Positions 49,272-62,700 of a DNA stretch of 64,000 nucleotides are shown one piece after another. Origin of the DNA: Isoetes taiwanensis (Eukaryota; Streptophyta; Lycopodiopsida; Isoetales; Isoetaceae); the NCBI GenBank assembly GCA_021234155.1, contig JAJEKV010000136.1, positions 1,180,001 through 1,244,000 on the forward strand, read 5' to 3'. Below the pieces are notes generated by a model, which worked only from the letters and a program-made list of their open reading frames with translations, was not told where the DNA came from and did no database searches. The position numbers and the translations under genes were made by a program. The stretch's first letter is position 1; each line of letters starts with the position of its first letter.

Positions 49272-50842
49272 TGGACCATCACTCCACAATAAACTAAAAT
49301 GGCCATAATAGGTGCGGGCCGCCCATGCAATATTGCCCATCATTGAAATCTGCAAGGGTATGATCTTCCACATGACTTAGGAATGTACTTGAATTGTGGA
49401 AGACAAGTCTTACGTTGGTCCATTTTATCATGTATAATACATAGATAGTTATTAGGTTCCATTCTTGGATAAGGTCCTCCACATCCAATAAGTTGATCTA
49501 CATGATAGTTGATCGTCATATGGTCCTTCATATGTTCCCTTATCTTTGCCCTTAGACTTGGTTGCCGCGGTCTTATCTAGTGTCTCCTTCGACTTAGCAC
49601 ATAAATTGCACTTGGCAAAGTTGTTTTTGAAGTTTCTATGGTCACATGCTTGAAATGCTTATTCCATAGCCTACTAAAAGCTTTGGGATATAGAGCCACT
49701 CCAAGTTCGAAAGCAATGCATTTTATTTCCTCTAATATGCTCTTACGGGTACAATGGGATGGCAATCTCTTTTCAACAATAACTCTACCACTTTCATCCT
49801 TCTTACTCTTATGTGGCATGTTTTACGCATTGAAATCCACATATCTTTCAAATATTTCCTTTGCGACTATAGTTCTTGAGGTAGGCCTTACTCGGGCCGG
49901 TGTTCCCCATGCAATGCAATTTTACTACCATTTTCATGTCTCTTTTTGCGGTTATTGCCAAGAAGAGGGTTGGAATTCCATGTATAGCCATCCATGCTTT
50001 TGAACATATCCACTTTCCATTCAATGGGAATCTTTTCTTCTTTGATCTTTCATCACGAATTGCATAGCCAAATATGGTGTACATGAAATTCCTCCTGCTA
50101 TCACACTTATGTTTCACGATATGTAGCTCTTGCTCCCACCAACTCCTTTATTGTGAACATTCTAACACAAGAAGCCCAACAACATTCACCTCCTCTAACC
50201 TTCATCATTGGCTTGGAGAACAATCATAATCGACTTGCATCTTTTGGTGGGATAATGTTTGAAAGTTGGAAGTGGCCTCTTGCTACTTGTGTGAACATTG
50301 TTGACAATGGTTCTACATCTATAGGAAGCGTGTAGTTCCCCTCGGGTTGAATCTTTCCCTAGGCCATGCAACAATAGTTGGAACCTCTAGTTGCTTCACA
50401 CAAGCTAGGCATTCTTGTTTTGCACTGAACCCTTTTCCTTCCAATTGTCATATAATTTTGAGATTGCCACACCTAACTTTGTCCTCCCTAATCTTTCATC
50501 ATTCCTTTGCATTGATAGGATCTGCTAGAACAATAATCCCTTCTCCTCTTGCCTCTCTCATTTGCATGCATGCGGGATCTTGACCTTTTGTTTTCCAATG
50601 GGCCCAGTATAAAATACAATTTCCTTTCCTTTGGCATCATCCTTTTCATTTGAGGTCTTTTCCTTTCCTTTGCCATCATCAACGTCATTTGGAGTCTTTT
50701 CCTTTCCTTTGCCATCATCAACATCATTTGAGGTATTTTCCTTTCCTTGGCCATCATGTTCATTAGTTGAGAATTTTTCCTTGCCTTGATCCCGGCATCA
50801 TTGGGGGCTTTTTTTAGCATTTTGCATGCCATTGACCTAGAA
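49272..50842 (-). pseudogene. Second copy of the transposase-like gene, 3' part missing
   Basis: Contains the Lys/Glu-rich repeats (about 50825-50640), KHKCDSRRNFMYTIFGYAIR and CSKAWMAIHGIPT (50117-49960), SRLWNKHFKHVTIETS (about 49690) and KMDQRKTCLPQFKYIPKSCG (about 49430-49370). Its stop-proximal half is cut off at the duplication junction. It reads better than copy A in the Cys/His region. Confidence 0.7.
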
Positions 50843-50879
50843 TGCATAAAACATATAGTAAGTTAACATATCAAATAAC

Positions 50880-52500
50880 CTCTCACTAACATGTTCATAA
50901 ATGAAAGCCTCATATATGTCTTATTCTATTTAATCATTCTATTTATATAATGGGATTCCCCAAGTTATTTTCCTCAACATTATATATAAATAAAACCCTC
51001 TACTTATAACCTTCTAATTTTTATCCTATAATAACCTTAGCAACAACTTTTAAGGTTATTAATTATAGGTTAGCGAGTTTAAGGTTAAGAAGTTTATTAT
51101 AGGTTATTATAGGTTAGAAATTTTAGGTTGGAAAGTTATTGTAGGTTAAAAGTTTTAAAGTTAGAACTAAGTTTTAAGGTTAGTTTTAAGGTCACTAACT
51201 TAACTAGTAACTTATAACTTTTAAACTATTAACTTTTAACTTATAACTTAACTATTAACTATTAACTTATAACTATTAACAACTAACTTAACTATTAACT
51301 CATAACTTTTAAACTTTTTTAAAGTCCACGGTCCTTAAAACAAAAAATCTTTGTAATAAATTTTTTGTTTTGATTATTATTTGAAGTTAGCATTAGTTTT
51401 GAACTGCTTTCTCTCACTTTTAAACGAACTTTTAAATTCGGGCTAATTCGGTGCTTCTTCCGCTTCAATTCAGGGCATTCCGAGGCTTCTAAAATTCCTT
51501 AAGTTCACTCCAATCTCGGCTTCCAAATTCGGCTTTTATCAATCTTCTCGGCTTCTATACACGCTTCAATCTTCTATCTAGGCTTCTATCTGCTTTTTAT
51601 CTTCGACTTCTATATACTTTTTCGGCTTCTATCTTTTATCTGCGTTTTCGAGCTTTTTAGGCTTCTACAATCATCTGCTTTAGGGTTTTCCCGGCTCAAA
51701 AGGTGTTTTCGGCTCAAAGGTTTGTAGGATCTATACAATGTCTCTGGCTTTTTTGGCTTTTCGGCTCTCTACAATCTCTCTGGCTTTGAATAACAAAGTT
51801 TTCTAGTTTTTTGTTTTTGTGTTAAAGCTTCTCGGCTTCTCGGCTTGCTTCTTCTCGGCTTCTTAAGGCTCAAATCATCTGCTATTGGCTTCTCGAATCA
51901 AATCAACTTTGGTTTTCGATTTTTTGGTTTCGGCTGAAAGGCAAAGGCTCAATTCTCGGGTACAGAACACAAATAGGTTAGTATTTTCTGTTCTTTACTT
52001 AAAGTAGTATATGAGCTTCAGGTTTAATCAAGGGGAGTGCTTTCTGGCTTAGACTTTTACATGCATCAGCCCTAAAAGCGCCCTAGCACCTTCATATATA
52101 GATCTGCTCTATGATCTTGTTACGTGATCTTGCCTATATGATCTGCTCTTATTCTATTTCACTAGCTCTTCCTCTATCTGTTCTAATTAATGATCTAAAA
52201 TAATGAAGTAAATAATGGTCTATGCTCTATCTGCTCTATGATCTTGCTCTATGATCTATGATCTATGATCTATGATCTATGATCTATGATCTATCTGCTC
52301 TATGATCTATCGCTCTATGATCTATGATCTATACGCTCTATGATCTATCGCTCTATGATCTTGCTTATATGATTTTTCTTTGTATACGCTCTTATTCTAT
52401 TTCACTAGCTCTTCCTCTATCTGCTCTAAATAATGAACTAAAACAATGAACTAAATATTGAACTAAACAAGGAATTATTATTATTATATATACGCTCTAT
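50880..52500. repeat. Simple-sequence centre, second copy
   Basis: Same three blocks as at 20760-22330: TTAACTTATAAC DNA (51050-51320), GGCTTCT DNA (51410-51960) and GATCTATGATCTATCTGCTC DNA (52200-52370). Confidence 0.8.
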
Positions 52501-52871
52501 CTTGCCTTCATTCTATTCTATTATATTCTCTTTGCCTTCATATTCAATTCATATTTTGAATTACGCATTACGCGTTTATGCATTACTGTTAGAATAATAT
52601 GTTAGAATGGGAGAAATGGCGCTTGGCGCATTTCTATTTTGGGTTCCGACCTTCCACTAGGTTAATCAAAAGCGTGCCGGTAGCGTTTTAGTTTAGCTTT
52701 TCTATTTCATACGGTTCTATACAAATCGGCGCCCGGTGGCGTGTGAAATAGATACGTGAAAAAACAAAACAAAGCGGCGCTGGCGCATTTTGAATTATGT
52801 ATGTTGAGAATCGTTTTATGGGAGAGTAATATATCATTTGCTAATTACTTAATTTCTCTCGTTCTAGTGCC

Positions 52872-53291
52872 ATGGATTTTCCTTATGCATATACAGGTTG
52901 CTCCTAGTTCAAATACCTTTGGCTGGTTCTAGTTCAAATACACTTCCCACGGGCGACCATCAACTCTGGACCACAATACAAGATATTACTTGATTGTCTT
53001 TGTTCAAAGCGTTCAAAGAGAGTTGGAGAATCCATTAGGCGATCATGTCGGGGGGCCATGGGAACACTTCCATCGCATCTCTGGACATATCGCGGCTCCT
53101 CATGCTCTTAGTAAGGCTCATGCCAACAAATAAATCTGAGGATTTGATTTATAGTATCAAGGATCGATACAACACTCTGGTTTGGAGACTTCGACATTCG
53201 CGGGGAAGATGAGGATCTGTCATATCAGTGGTTCAGGTCAGGACTTTTAGCGGTATTGGGCGATGAAGTGGGCCTATGTGACATATTGTAG
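52872..53291 (+). CDS. Short rightward transposon frame, second copy
   Basis: ATG at 52872 (MDFPYAYT) and the CDIL-stop ending near 53290 match 22702-23121. Breaks fall at different places than in the first copy, which suggests they are reading errors. Product unknown. Confidence 0.4.
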
Positions 53292-53639
53292 AGATAGAAA
53301 AAATTGGCTGGCGCATTTTGCGAAGAAGAAATGTACATACACTTTTTGGAATATGAATACAAACTTCGGCGCTGGCGCAATTTGCACTATACTTTTATGT
53401 CATTAGTTTATTATGTTTTTTTATATGCAATGTCGAAAACATTGAATCCTTTGATGCCCTCCGGCCGATTATGACCAACCCCAAGAAACTACATATTTTC
53501 ATTAATGTGTAGTTTCATGGGGTTGATATAACTGACTAAAAGCATCAAAGAATACAAAATTCACAACATCATGAGATATTATGATATATTCATTTTTTTT
53601 TTGAATATCAAATATAAATACCTTTTTGAGGCGTTCTTT

Positions 53640-53950
53640 TGGCCATGCTACAAATGTGCCCACGCTTTCATCAAGCTTTATGCATGCCAGGGATGTCTTC
53701 TTGGAAGAGCCTCATCTTCATAATTGCGGTTTTATAATAGAAATCTTCTGGCTGTTTCCAAGAGGAACACCATGACACATAGAACTTGGATTCAGATCTT
53801 GATTTTACATAAGCCTACTCGGCACTTCAAGTTTCTTTGTTAAAAGATAGCATTCTTCTCGAAAGCGATAAAGAACGAGAATGCATTGGAAAAATAGAGG
53901 GGCGAAAAATAGAGAACAAAGAGAATGCATTGAATGGAATCACACTCACC
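53640..53950 (-). CDS. VAWP-domain exon, second copy
   Basis: Matches 23431-23784, with ESVGTFVAWPKERL at the end of the frame partly corrupted near 53670-53690. Confidence 0.35.
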
Positions 53951-54360
53951 ATAGTTCAGCGAGACATCGAATGGGATTGAAGGCGTTGTAGGCGGATGGG
54001 ATTGGCGTTGTAGAAGCGATTGTAAGCGGGATCTTTGTAAAACTCGATAGTCGATTGTTCTTGGGCGCTCGATAGTAGGAATGATCTTGGAAACCACGAT
54101 AGTAGGTGGCGATTAGGTGGTAGTAGATTGCCACATATGCATTTCTTGAAATTAATAATTAATTGTTATCTTGAAATTGCACTAAAAAGAAAAACACAAT
54201 TTAAATTTGTAAATGGCGGGGCCGGCGGTTAATTAAAGCGGTATAAATTTAAAAGGGCCTTGAATTTGAATTCTGATTTGTAAATCGGCGGCCTAGATTA
54301 TGAGCATACATATAAGTTTAAACCAAAACCCGATCTCATATTATCCGCACTTGCGGTTCT

Positions 54361-57300
54361 ATGGCGTCTAGAGGATCAAGGCGGCCAGAAGTATTTGTAG
54401 TAGAGGTGGGCGACAACCCAAAGCACAAATCCCAAGCACGGAGGCTGCTGAACAAGCGAAAGCACAAATCAACAAAGCGCCTCGGGTAATTGATCTGTTT
54501 TTGTTTTTTGTAATTGATTTACGTGTCCCTTTTTTTTTAGTTAGGTTTTAGGATGTTTTTCTACACATGTATTTTTACGTGTATGCGTGTCTCGATTGTA
54601 TTTTCTACCTTTTATATTGTTTTACGTGTCATTTCTCTTTTTTTTTACTACCTTGTTTTGTGTGTTTTTGTTATAATCTTCTCACTACTCTGTGTTTTTT
54701 GTTTTGTATTCTCCATTTTGTATAATGTAGACCGTTTTTAATTATAGTTTCTTGCAGGACTTGTTTGTTTATACTTTTGTTACGTATTCTCGAGTTCTTT
54801 TGACAAGTCTTTTTGTAGCCTAGTATGTCTCTTATAATATAGAAGCGTCTGTAGGGCCCCTCTTAAAAAGCAAAAAGCGGCTCGGTAGCGATTTATAATG
54901 TAGGCGTCTACGATATGATTGTTTTTGGTTGTCTCTGCTACTTTTCCTTAATTTAAAAGTTAAGGCGTCTATCAAAAGCGGCGCCTGGTAGCGATTTCAT
55001 TACTCACCACATGATTGTGACTTTGGGATCTTCTAAAATGTGAAAAGAAAAGCAAAGCACTTGCGGTCGAGGGACATCTGCCTGCGAAAAAACCAAAAGC
55101 GGAGGAAGATGTATCGATTCTGTTTGGCACGTTGTGACCATTGGCGATCTGGCCAGGAATAATGAAGGCTCGGTGGAAGCCTCCATGTCGAAGAAGATCT
55201 ACGGAGGGCTATGAATGGTATGTGGAGATCTTCAAGACTAAGCGGAAGAGCAGATCTGATTTTCATGTCTAGAGTTAAGGAAGCGGATCAAATGAAGAAA
55301 CAAAGGTATTCTGATCACATCACGAAGAAACGGGGCGATTCATCTTTTTTCCGTATTACTTGGCGGGTCAGAAAAAATAAAAAAGTATTGAAGAAGTTAA
55401 ATTACTGCGGTGCGGTTCCTTTAAAGAGCGCCCCTAAGAGCGGATGAGGCGCGAGATAACCTCTTCAAATTTGGCTGGTCGGTGGTGATCCATTGACACC
55501 AAAAAAATATGTGAAGGTCTCGGTGTGAGAAAAGAGCAATCGATTACAAGGCCGTCGGGGTAGTGCGTACCTACAAGCTTTAAAAGAAGGAAGATGCAAG
55601 TTCTAGAGCGGGGAAACACGGGCGTTCTAGGCATTACGGATATGACTAGTGATGGCGACAAAGCGAGGCGGTTAGAGCCATGAGCAAACTCAAGAAATAT
55701 CTTTGACAAGTATCCATTGGGCCTTAACTTCGCATCCTATCCATGTCGGCCGGGGCTTTTCGAGGTCCACGAAGGCTATGTTTGTCGGCGAGAAGATCGA
55801 CAAAGCGACGCAAATGGAAATAGTCAACGGCATGATAGAAAACCGGGGCGAGTGCCAATCTTGCGGCGGATGTGGTGCCTTTTGATATGAAGGCGAAGAA
55901 GGTGTTGATATGGAATAAACTTGAAGATTTAATTGGCAACCTCGATATTCACTTCATGATAATAGATGGCCCGGCATTTTGGAAGCCTGTGAAGGTTTTG
56001 ATCGATCAAGCACAAAAAGCGGAAATCGGTTATTCTATAGGCGTATTGATCGAAAATTCGGTTCCTCGGTGGCTCAACAACGGCGGCCGAAATTAGCGAA
56101 ATCGGTAGCTCTTGAATGACATGGGAAAGACATTCCTATACAAAAGGTATTTTATTTTCCCACACATATTTATTACGGAACTTCCAAACGCGCCGGTAGC
56201 GATTTCTTTGCTAATGTGCATTTCCTATAGCGTTTGAAATCGCGCAAAGCGGCGTTTTCTTAATATGACATTACAGAAAGCGGCGCGTAAGCGCGATTTC
56301 TTCATGTGGCATACATGAAGAAATGCGCCCGGCGCTGCGTTCTTCAAACTCGTGATAAGCAACAGCGCTGGCGCGTTATTATTATTTGTTTTGGCCGGTT
56401 TACGAGAAAGCAGCGCTGGCGATTTCTTCATCATGAAGAAATCGGCGCCCGGTAGCGTTCTCGCTAAATCCGTGATTAGCAAAATCGCTGGCGGCGTTTT
56501 ATATTGTTATTACTTTGGCGCGGCTGTCTCTTTTTATTTATCTAGCGGTCCATATTTTGCGGTCAGGTATGTGGGCGATTCGCGACGCGCTTGTAACCAA
56601 TGGATCGAATATGGAAAACCAATGCCGACCCGGACAAGGGCAATCTAAGAGTGCGAATTCAAATTACTAGAAAGGACAACGTGCCAAACCATATCTGAGG
56701 ACAAGACCAAAGGCACTAGATCAAAGAAAAAAAAGGGGATGCACAAGCTAGCTCGGAAGATCAAAAGCGGTGCCAAAGGATGCACGCAAGATTGTTTTTC
56801 TTGACCATGTATGGGAAAAGTGGAGCAATTTTGGGGCGCCTATCACGGAAAAAAAGTTGCGGTCATTATGGCGGGTTTCCTCTGCAAAGATCGTCTATTT
56901 GTGATATAGGTATCCGCGAAATGAAAAGGCACAAGGATTGGATGATCACGAATTAATGCATTTCTAGATAGGTGCATCGAAAAGGAAGTTGTCTACAAAA
57001 AAAGCGTCTGCGACAAAGCACTTGACATCTTTGAAGATGCATGCGAATCGATAAAAATATGAAAGTCTGAAAAAAAAGGTTTGTTGGCGAAGAAGCGCAA
57101 AGGCTCACGGGGAGACTTCATGTTATCGAGAGATAGGCTTAATGCAAAAAGTACAAGCGTATCGATAATGACATTAAAAAATGTGTTTTTGGTCAAAAGA
57201 TTTTGTGAAGCGACAAAAGGCGAAGAATGTGGCAACTCTAAAGGGGATTCACCGCGAAAGTGGCGTCGACCTAAAAGAAAAGTTGCTTTGGTGAAGCAGG

Positions 57301-59270
57301 CGGCTTGAGAAGATGAGTCTCCTTTTTTATATAAGGTGTCCACTTGGTTTTAAGTGTGCCTTATCGGGCGTGGGTGATGGGCCAACCGACACTACTCTAT
57401 TTGTTCTTGATAAGCCGTGGCGCGAGATGGACACAAGATGATTACATCACCTTCTTCAACACATCGCGGTGGTTTTCTGGTGAGATGCATTATACTATCG
57501 TTCTGAGTTTGCCACTCAGGCATGTCCCTCGCCTATGCACTAGGCTGGCTGCAAATGATCTCGAATGCATTAAAGTGATGATGCAATAGCGGTAATGATA
57601 GATGAAAACAAAGATAGTGAGTTTAGTACCGAAAAAGATCTCACATGTGCTAATCCTTATGATAGCCATTATGGATGATCTGAGAATATGAAAGACTCAA
57701 GGGAAACGGAAGGTGAGAAGATTGCTTGGCGATGCTATCGGCTAGATGAACCCCTAGTGAAAAATGTTTTTATGTCGAATCAATTCTTGAAGACAAAGGG
57801 AAAGGGGCTGCGAGATGTGGATGTGGACCTTATAGAGGGCGAAGAGGAAGAGGAAGAAAGAAAAGCTGGGTGACCACGTCCTTTGTTCACCAATCAAGTA
57901 TGAGCTCTTGGCGGCAAGGGGAAGGCTGAATAAGTCTGGGGTTTTCTTTGGCCCTTTTCGAGTTTCTGATTGAAACCTACGCCCTTTAGAGTCAGCGTCT
58001 TTGGGAGTTTCATGTTGGAGGTTATGTGGTGGTGGGAAGCTCACGAAGCTAGCTAGGAAATGCCAAAGTGTGGTCTCGATGGTCAAACCAAGGACTTCCT
58101 TGATATTTTTTTGAGAAAGTGCTAGAGGTGGCACCTAGGGGTCCGATAGGTAGTGCAAAAATAAAGCTTCCGGCTCTAAGTTGAATTACTGCGGTCACGC
58201 TTGAGGCGGGAACAAATGAGAAGCGGATGGAGCACATAAAGATGAATATCGACAAGCGGCGACTTAACTATCTTGGCCCAGGGCGTGCCTATCATTCCAA
58301 TCACATTGAAAAATCCGGTTGAAGTGGATGTAGGTAAAGGCAAGCGAAGAAGACAAAATCCTAGATGATCTGATGGATTGGGCTTCGAGAGTCGGGTTAG
58401 CATAAAGAGTAATGAAGTATCAACCATAGTTCAAACACTAAGTGATGTGGGTGACATTACGGCCAGAAGAAGCGGTAGAGTAAGCTCATCATTGCGGATG
58501 TTGAGCGGGAACCAGAAAGGTATGTTATTCAAGCGAAATGAAAATGGCGCCCGGTAGCGATTTCAATTCTTCAAGCGAGAATTGAAAATGGCGTCGGTAG
58601 CGATTTCAATTTTCTTTTCCTTGTCTCACAAGTGTGTGCTTTATTATTACAGACCTAATCCGGCTTCCTCCAAAATTACGGTGTTGATTTGAATGGAGTG
58701 CTCTCAAAAGCGTTACCTAAAGCACAATTCCCTTTATCATGGTATGCGAAACCATTTGAGGCAGTGCAAAATGGGTATATCTGCGGCCGTATCGAAGGAG
58801 ATGTTAGACCAAGCTTTCACTTTATTTAGTTTGTGCAATTTGGTGCGTCGATGGAGAATAAAAAATATCTGAGGAAGTTTTGAGAGTAGTTCACGAGTTA
58901 CATAGAGATTGGGCATCTGTTTGGGATCGAGCAAATGTAAGTCATTCAATAACCCGAAGGATCCTACGGGTAAAAAAATATTTGTGAAATGCTTGGCGAC
59001 ATGATGGATGACTTGGTTCGTTCGAGAAGGAAGACATCATTATAGTTGATGATGGCGCCTTGAAGTGTTGCTTCAATCGATCCGCGATCACTAAATCCAC
59101 CATCCTATCATCCGAAGATTTTTGACAAAGATGACTTCACCTTCGTTTTGTCGATTATCTTGCCTGAAATAGCTTCTGGGGAAAAGCGGTTGAAGAGATA
59201 CAAACACTATACACTTAACTTAATCGGACGGGGGAAATTGTGGGGACCTAGAAGATCGTTCTAGAAAGGG
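54361..59270 (+). CDS. ParB-like transposon gene, second copy
   Basis: ATG 54361 opens MASRGSRRPEVFVVEVGDNP, a cleaner start than in copy A. VPFDMKAKKVLIWNKLEDLI and DIHFMIIDG (about 55874-55968) repeat the ParB/Srx-like segment; the following residues (VKVLIDQAQKAEIGYSIGVL) read through here. LLYLFLI and QDDYITFFNT follow near 57395-57460, and KKIFVKCL near 58970. Exon limits are not fixed. Confidence 0.45.
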
Positions 59271-60133
59271 AACTTTTTGATATATATGTATCTGAAATAC
59301 ACTTTCAAAAAGTTTTGAATATGAAATATACTTTACACCAACCTCTTTTCGAATATATATTGTGTTCTTATATCGGCATTATTGGTTACGTATGCGTATT
59401 GTTCTTTTATATTATGTGTATAGTTTGCTATACTTGCAATAATTTGTATGTATATCACGATCAATAATTTAGGTGTCTATAAATAGGTATGCATGAAATT
59501 AGCAAACCATCGGCTTTGGCCTCATATACACGCTTGTTATTATGGCACATTCTATTACGCGGATGAACCATGCGGACCTCTGCCGAGAGGTGCCCTTGAG
59601 CTAGAAATAGAACCGGGGGACTGGCTTGATGTCGTTGCTATGAATCTCGTCAAAAAACTATCGATCCCTTTGATGTTGTAATCCATATTATATGGAATCG
59701 AGCATGGTTTGTTCATGATCGGCCGGGATCTCGACACCGCTGCGGCGCTGACGGCGATGATTGGATTAGTTTTTAAAGTTTATGTTCCACTATAATCGTT
59801 ATTTATCTTGCGAATAAAATCGCCCGCCTTGATTTGACCACAAAAATCTACGTTTTGTAGCAACTTGCTGGCATTATTTATTAAGTAAAACACTACAATT
59901 TCAATGTTTAGATTTAGTTTTATGCGTCGGTGATTATGCAATTAATAAGCAATTCCTACTTTTTATATTGCCAACATTCTTTCATAATATGGGTCATTTG
60001 CACTGAATATTTGGATGCCTTTGCATTTCAACATAAAATGCATCTTCCTAGCCGAAAATGAACTTCAGTGCAAAAGTGTGGTTAATTCAATATAATGGTC
60101 AATAAAAGGCTTATCTGGTAGCGATTTTGGAAT

Positions 60134-60163
60134 AGACATAATCCCAATTTAATTGAATGATGG
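60134..60163. repeat. Right TIR of the second transposon copy
   Basis: Identical to 29996-30025, also followed by TTAA. Confidence 0.92.
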
Positions 60164-62150
60164 TTAATCTTTTACTTTTTCCAATCATGCAACCCCTGCA
60201 CACAAAGTTCTTCTAATCTTCATTTACAGTATCAATATATCCAAGCTTCCTTAAGGCCTTTACATTATTCATATTTGTATGCCCTAAACGTTCATGCCAA
60301 GTTCTTAAAGTAGGAGCTGAGACATTATTAACTGTTGGAATTGTTTCAGGAATATCCATCTCAAAAAGATCTCCAACTCTTTTAGCCAAAAAACAGATTT
60401 TATTATCCTTCACAACTTTGCATACAAGTTTGTCAAATAGGACTTGATAATCCAAGTCTACTAGTTGACTTATTGAAATTAGATTTTTCACAATAGAAGG
60501 TACACAAAGAACTTTTTCAATTTCCACTGGTTTCCTTGCAGATCAAACAATTTGAGCATTCCTGCAGCCTTCACTTCTTTAATTCTTCCATCTTCCAAGC
60601 GTATGTTTTTTAAATGCTGCTCCTTATCCCTTCCTGTGAGCAGATATGAAGACTCTATGATTGTTCTTTCAGCTCCCGAATCTACAATGAAAGATGTTTT
60701 AGCATTTTGTACCTTGCTCAAGCAATTAGAGAAAGCGTTAGTTACCTCTTTCTCCGAATCCTTTTCACATTCAATAACTGCCACATTGGTATTTGCTGCT
60801 TTAGTATCTCTGCCTTTACTTTTATTTAAGCTCCAATTATTGGGTTTACCCCTACCTCTGCCTCTGTCACTATCTCTTGGATTTGGGCATTTAAAAGATA
60901 CATGCCCTATCCCTTCACATGTAAAATATGTCCTCTGAACACTCTTTGATCAATCAAATTTTAAATCTCCTACTTCACCACAACCATAACAGGGTCCAAT
61001 CTGCTTACCTTTGTTGTCATTATAGCCTTTTTCTTTTCTAACAACAAGTACCTCAACAGAATCTTCATCGTCCTCATTCTCATTTTCGACCACAAACATT
61101 TGTTCTATTCCTGTCCTTGTAATTTGCTCAGCCTCCTCTCTGGTTTTGGCAACTGTCCTTACAAGTGTAGCTAATGTTCCATGATTAGTAAACATTTTGG
61201 AAGTTGCTAAAATCTGATGACTTACAGACATTGTTACCCCAGCCGCCTCCAAATTTGTACATAGAGAGTCAAACTTATGGAACATAGTGCTATCTTGTCA
61301 TCAAATCTCATTTTTCTAATCTCCTTTTCCAAAACATCTATCTGTGAAGAGCTCTTTATTTGATATGTTTTAATTAAATAACTCCATGCATCCCTAGGAC
61401 TCAGATCCCTTAAGCATTATGCTAGAAGCAACTTTGCACATGATTATGGCTTTAGCCTGACTGATTTTCAGCTCTTCACTTAGCTTATCACTGGTACACT
61501 TACCCCTTTTGATTTGTTTACTCTCCTGACTTTGCTGCTGAAGATTCACCTACTGCAAAGCTACTTGTTTCATCAACAACATCAGTACTTGGTTCAATAA
61601 TGTACCATAGCCCTTCAAATTGCAGAACCTTCTTGACTCTCTCTTTCCATATCTGGAATCCCCCAACTCCTTGAAACACTTCAACTGAACTTAGTAGAGT
61701 AGCTCCAAATCGTGTGGACATTGTATAGCTTGCCCTGATACCACTAAAAGAAAAACCTTTACACTAGCAATAGTTAATTGGTATTGTAATATCTCCAATG
61801 TCACACACTTATAGTTTAATGCTAAAATCAAAGAGTGTGAATAGTAACCAAATCAAACAATCATCGTGGAACTTTGCCTGATTACTGTCTTCAATCTATC
61901 TATCTAGATAGATCGAATTTCAACTTATATACAGTTAGGGATCTCCGCTTTCCAGCAATCCATTTATCATACCCTTTGGATTAGCATGTCGGCAGCTAGA
62001 TCCTTGTGTTTGAATCTACCTCGCCGGGAACACTATTCACCGAGCTAGGTTTTAGGATTAACCATAAATAATTCAATATTTACAATCTAAGACCATTGTC
62101 TTATATATATTTATATTCAATGATAAATGATATAGACCTTTTATGTCTCA
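60164..62150 (-). mobile_element. Second copy of the Copia 5' half
   Basis: Minus strand: LTR 62150-61745, PBS 61743-61728, gag from 61721 (MSTRFGATLLSSVEVF), CCHC knuckle (CYGCGEVGD at about 61005-60975), protease TSFIVDSGAERTIIESS (about 60695-60645) and GAG-pre-integrase HERLGHTNMNNVKALRK (about 60297). It is cleaner than the first copy. Its integrase, RT and 3' LTR are not present here. Confidence 0.9.
61745..62150 (-). repeat. Copia 5' LTR, second copy
   Basis: Matches 31604-32007. At 61878-61890 it reads GCCTGATTACTGT where the first copy reads GCTCGACATCGTT and the 3' LTR reads GCCTGATTGCTGT. Confidence 0.9.
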
Positions 62151-62700
62151 ACTAGGTCTATATAGTCTTCAGATTCCCCTAGGTTTCCTTATATTTTATG
62201 AGGTTCTCCAAGAGTCCAGCCAGACTCCCCTAGATTCTCAAAGATTTTATGAAGATTCCCTTACATTTTATGATATTCCCTTAGATTTCCTTTGGATTCC
62301 CTTAAATTCTACAAGATATTATGTGGATTCCCTTATATTCTCTAAGATATTATGAGATACCCTTAGATTTTGTATAATTCGCTCAGATTCTATGAAGATT
62401 TTATTAGCTTATATTCTCAAAGACATTACGAAGATCCCCCTAGATTCTCCAAGATTCCCTTAGATTTTATAATATTTCCTAAGATTTGCCAGTATTCCCT
62501 CTTTAGGAAGATTCTCTTGGATTCCAGCAAAAAATTACTATTTTTAAGATTTTTTTTCAAATTTTACTATTCTTAGCAACTTCTATTTTAAGTTGAGATA
62601 CTTATTCATGCTTGTTAACCATTCAAAGCTCATCAGTTCACTCTCACGACATTTTAGAACATCCAGTAGAAAGTTACTATTTTTAGGAACTTTTTAAAAA
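62151..62700. repeat. Degenerate AGATTCCC repeat, second copy
   Basis: Near-identical to 32008-32560. Confidence 0.8.

Larger units (their letters stand above)
49272..60163. mobile_element. Second copy of the TIR transposon, left end missing
   Basis: Corresponds to 19129-30025. The left TIR and the first about 1.66 kb, including the LDNC and GHTHEDVD part of the transposase-like gene, are absent, so this copy could not move by itself. The right TIR is at 60134-60163. Confidence 0.9.

Noticed and set aside
49092-49373. Open frames with Tyr-Gly, Met-Ala/Gly and Ile-Pro/Ala repeats on both strands
   Set aside because: They are translations of the TATGGN microsatellite, open in several frames because the unit is six bases.
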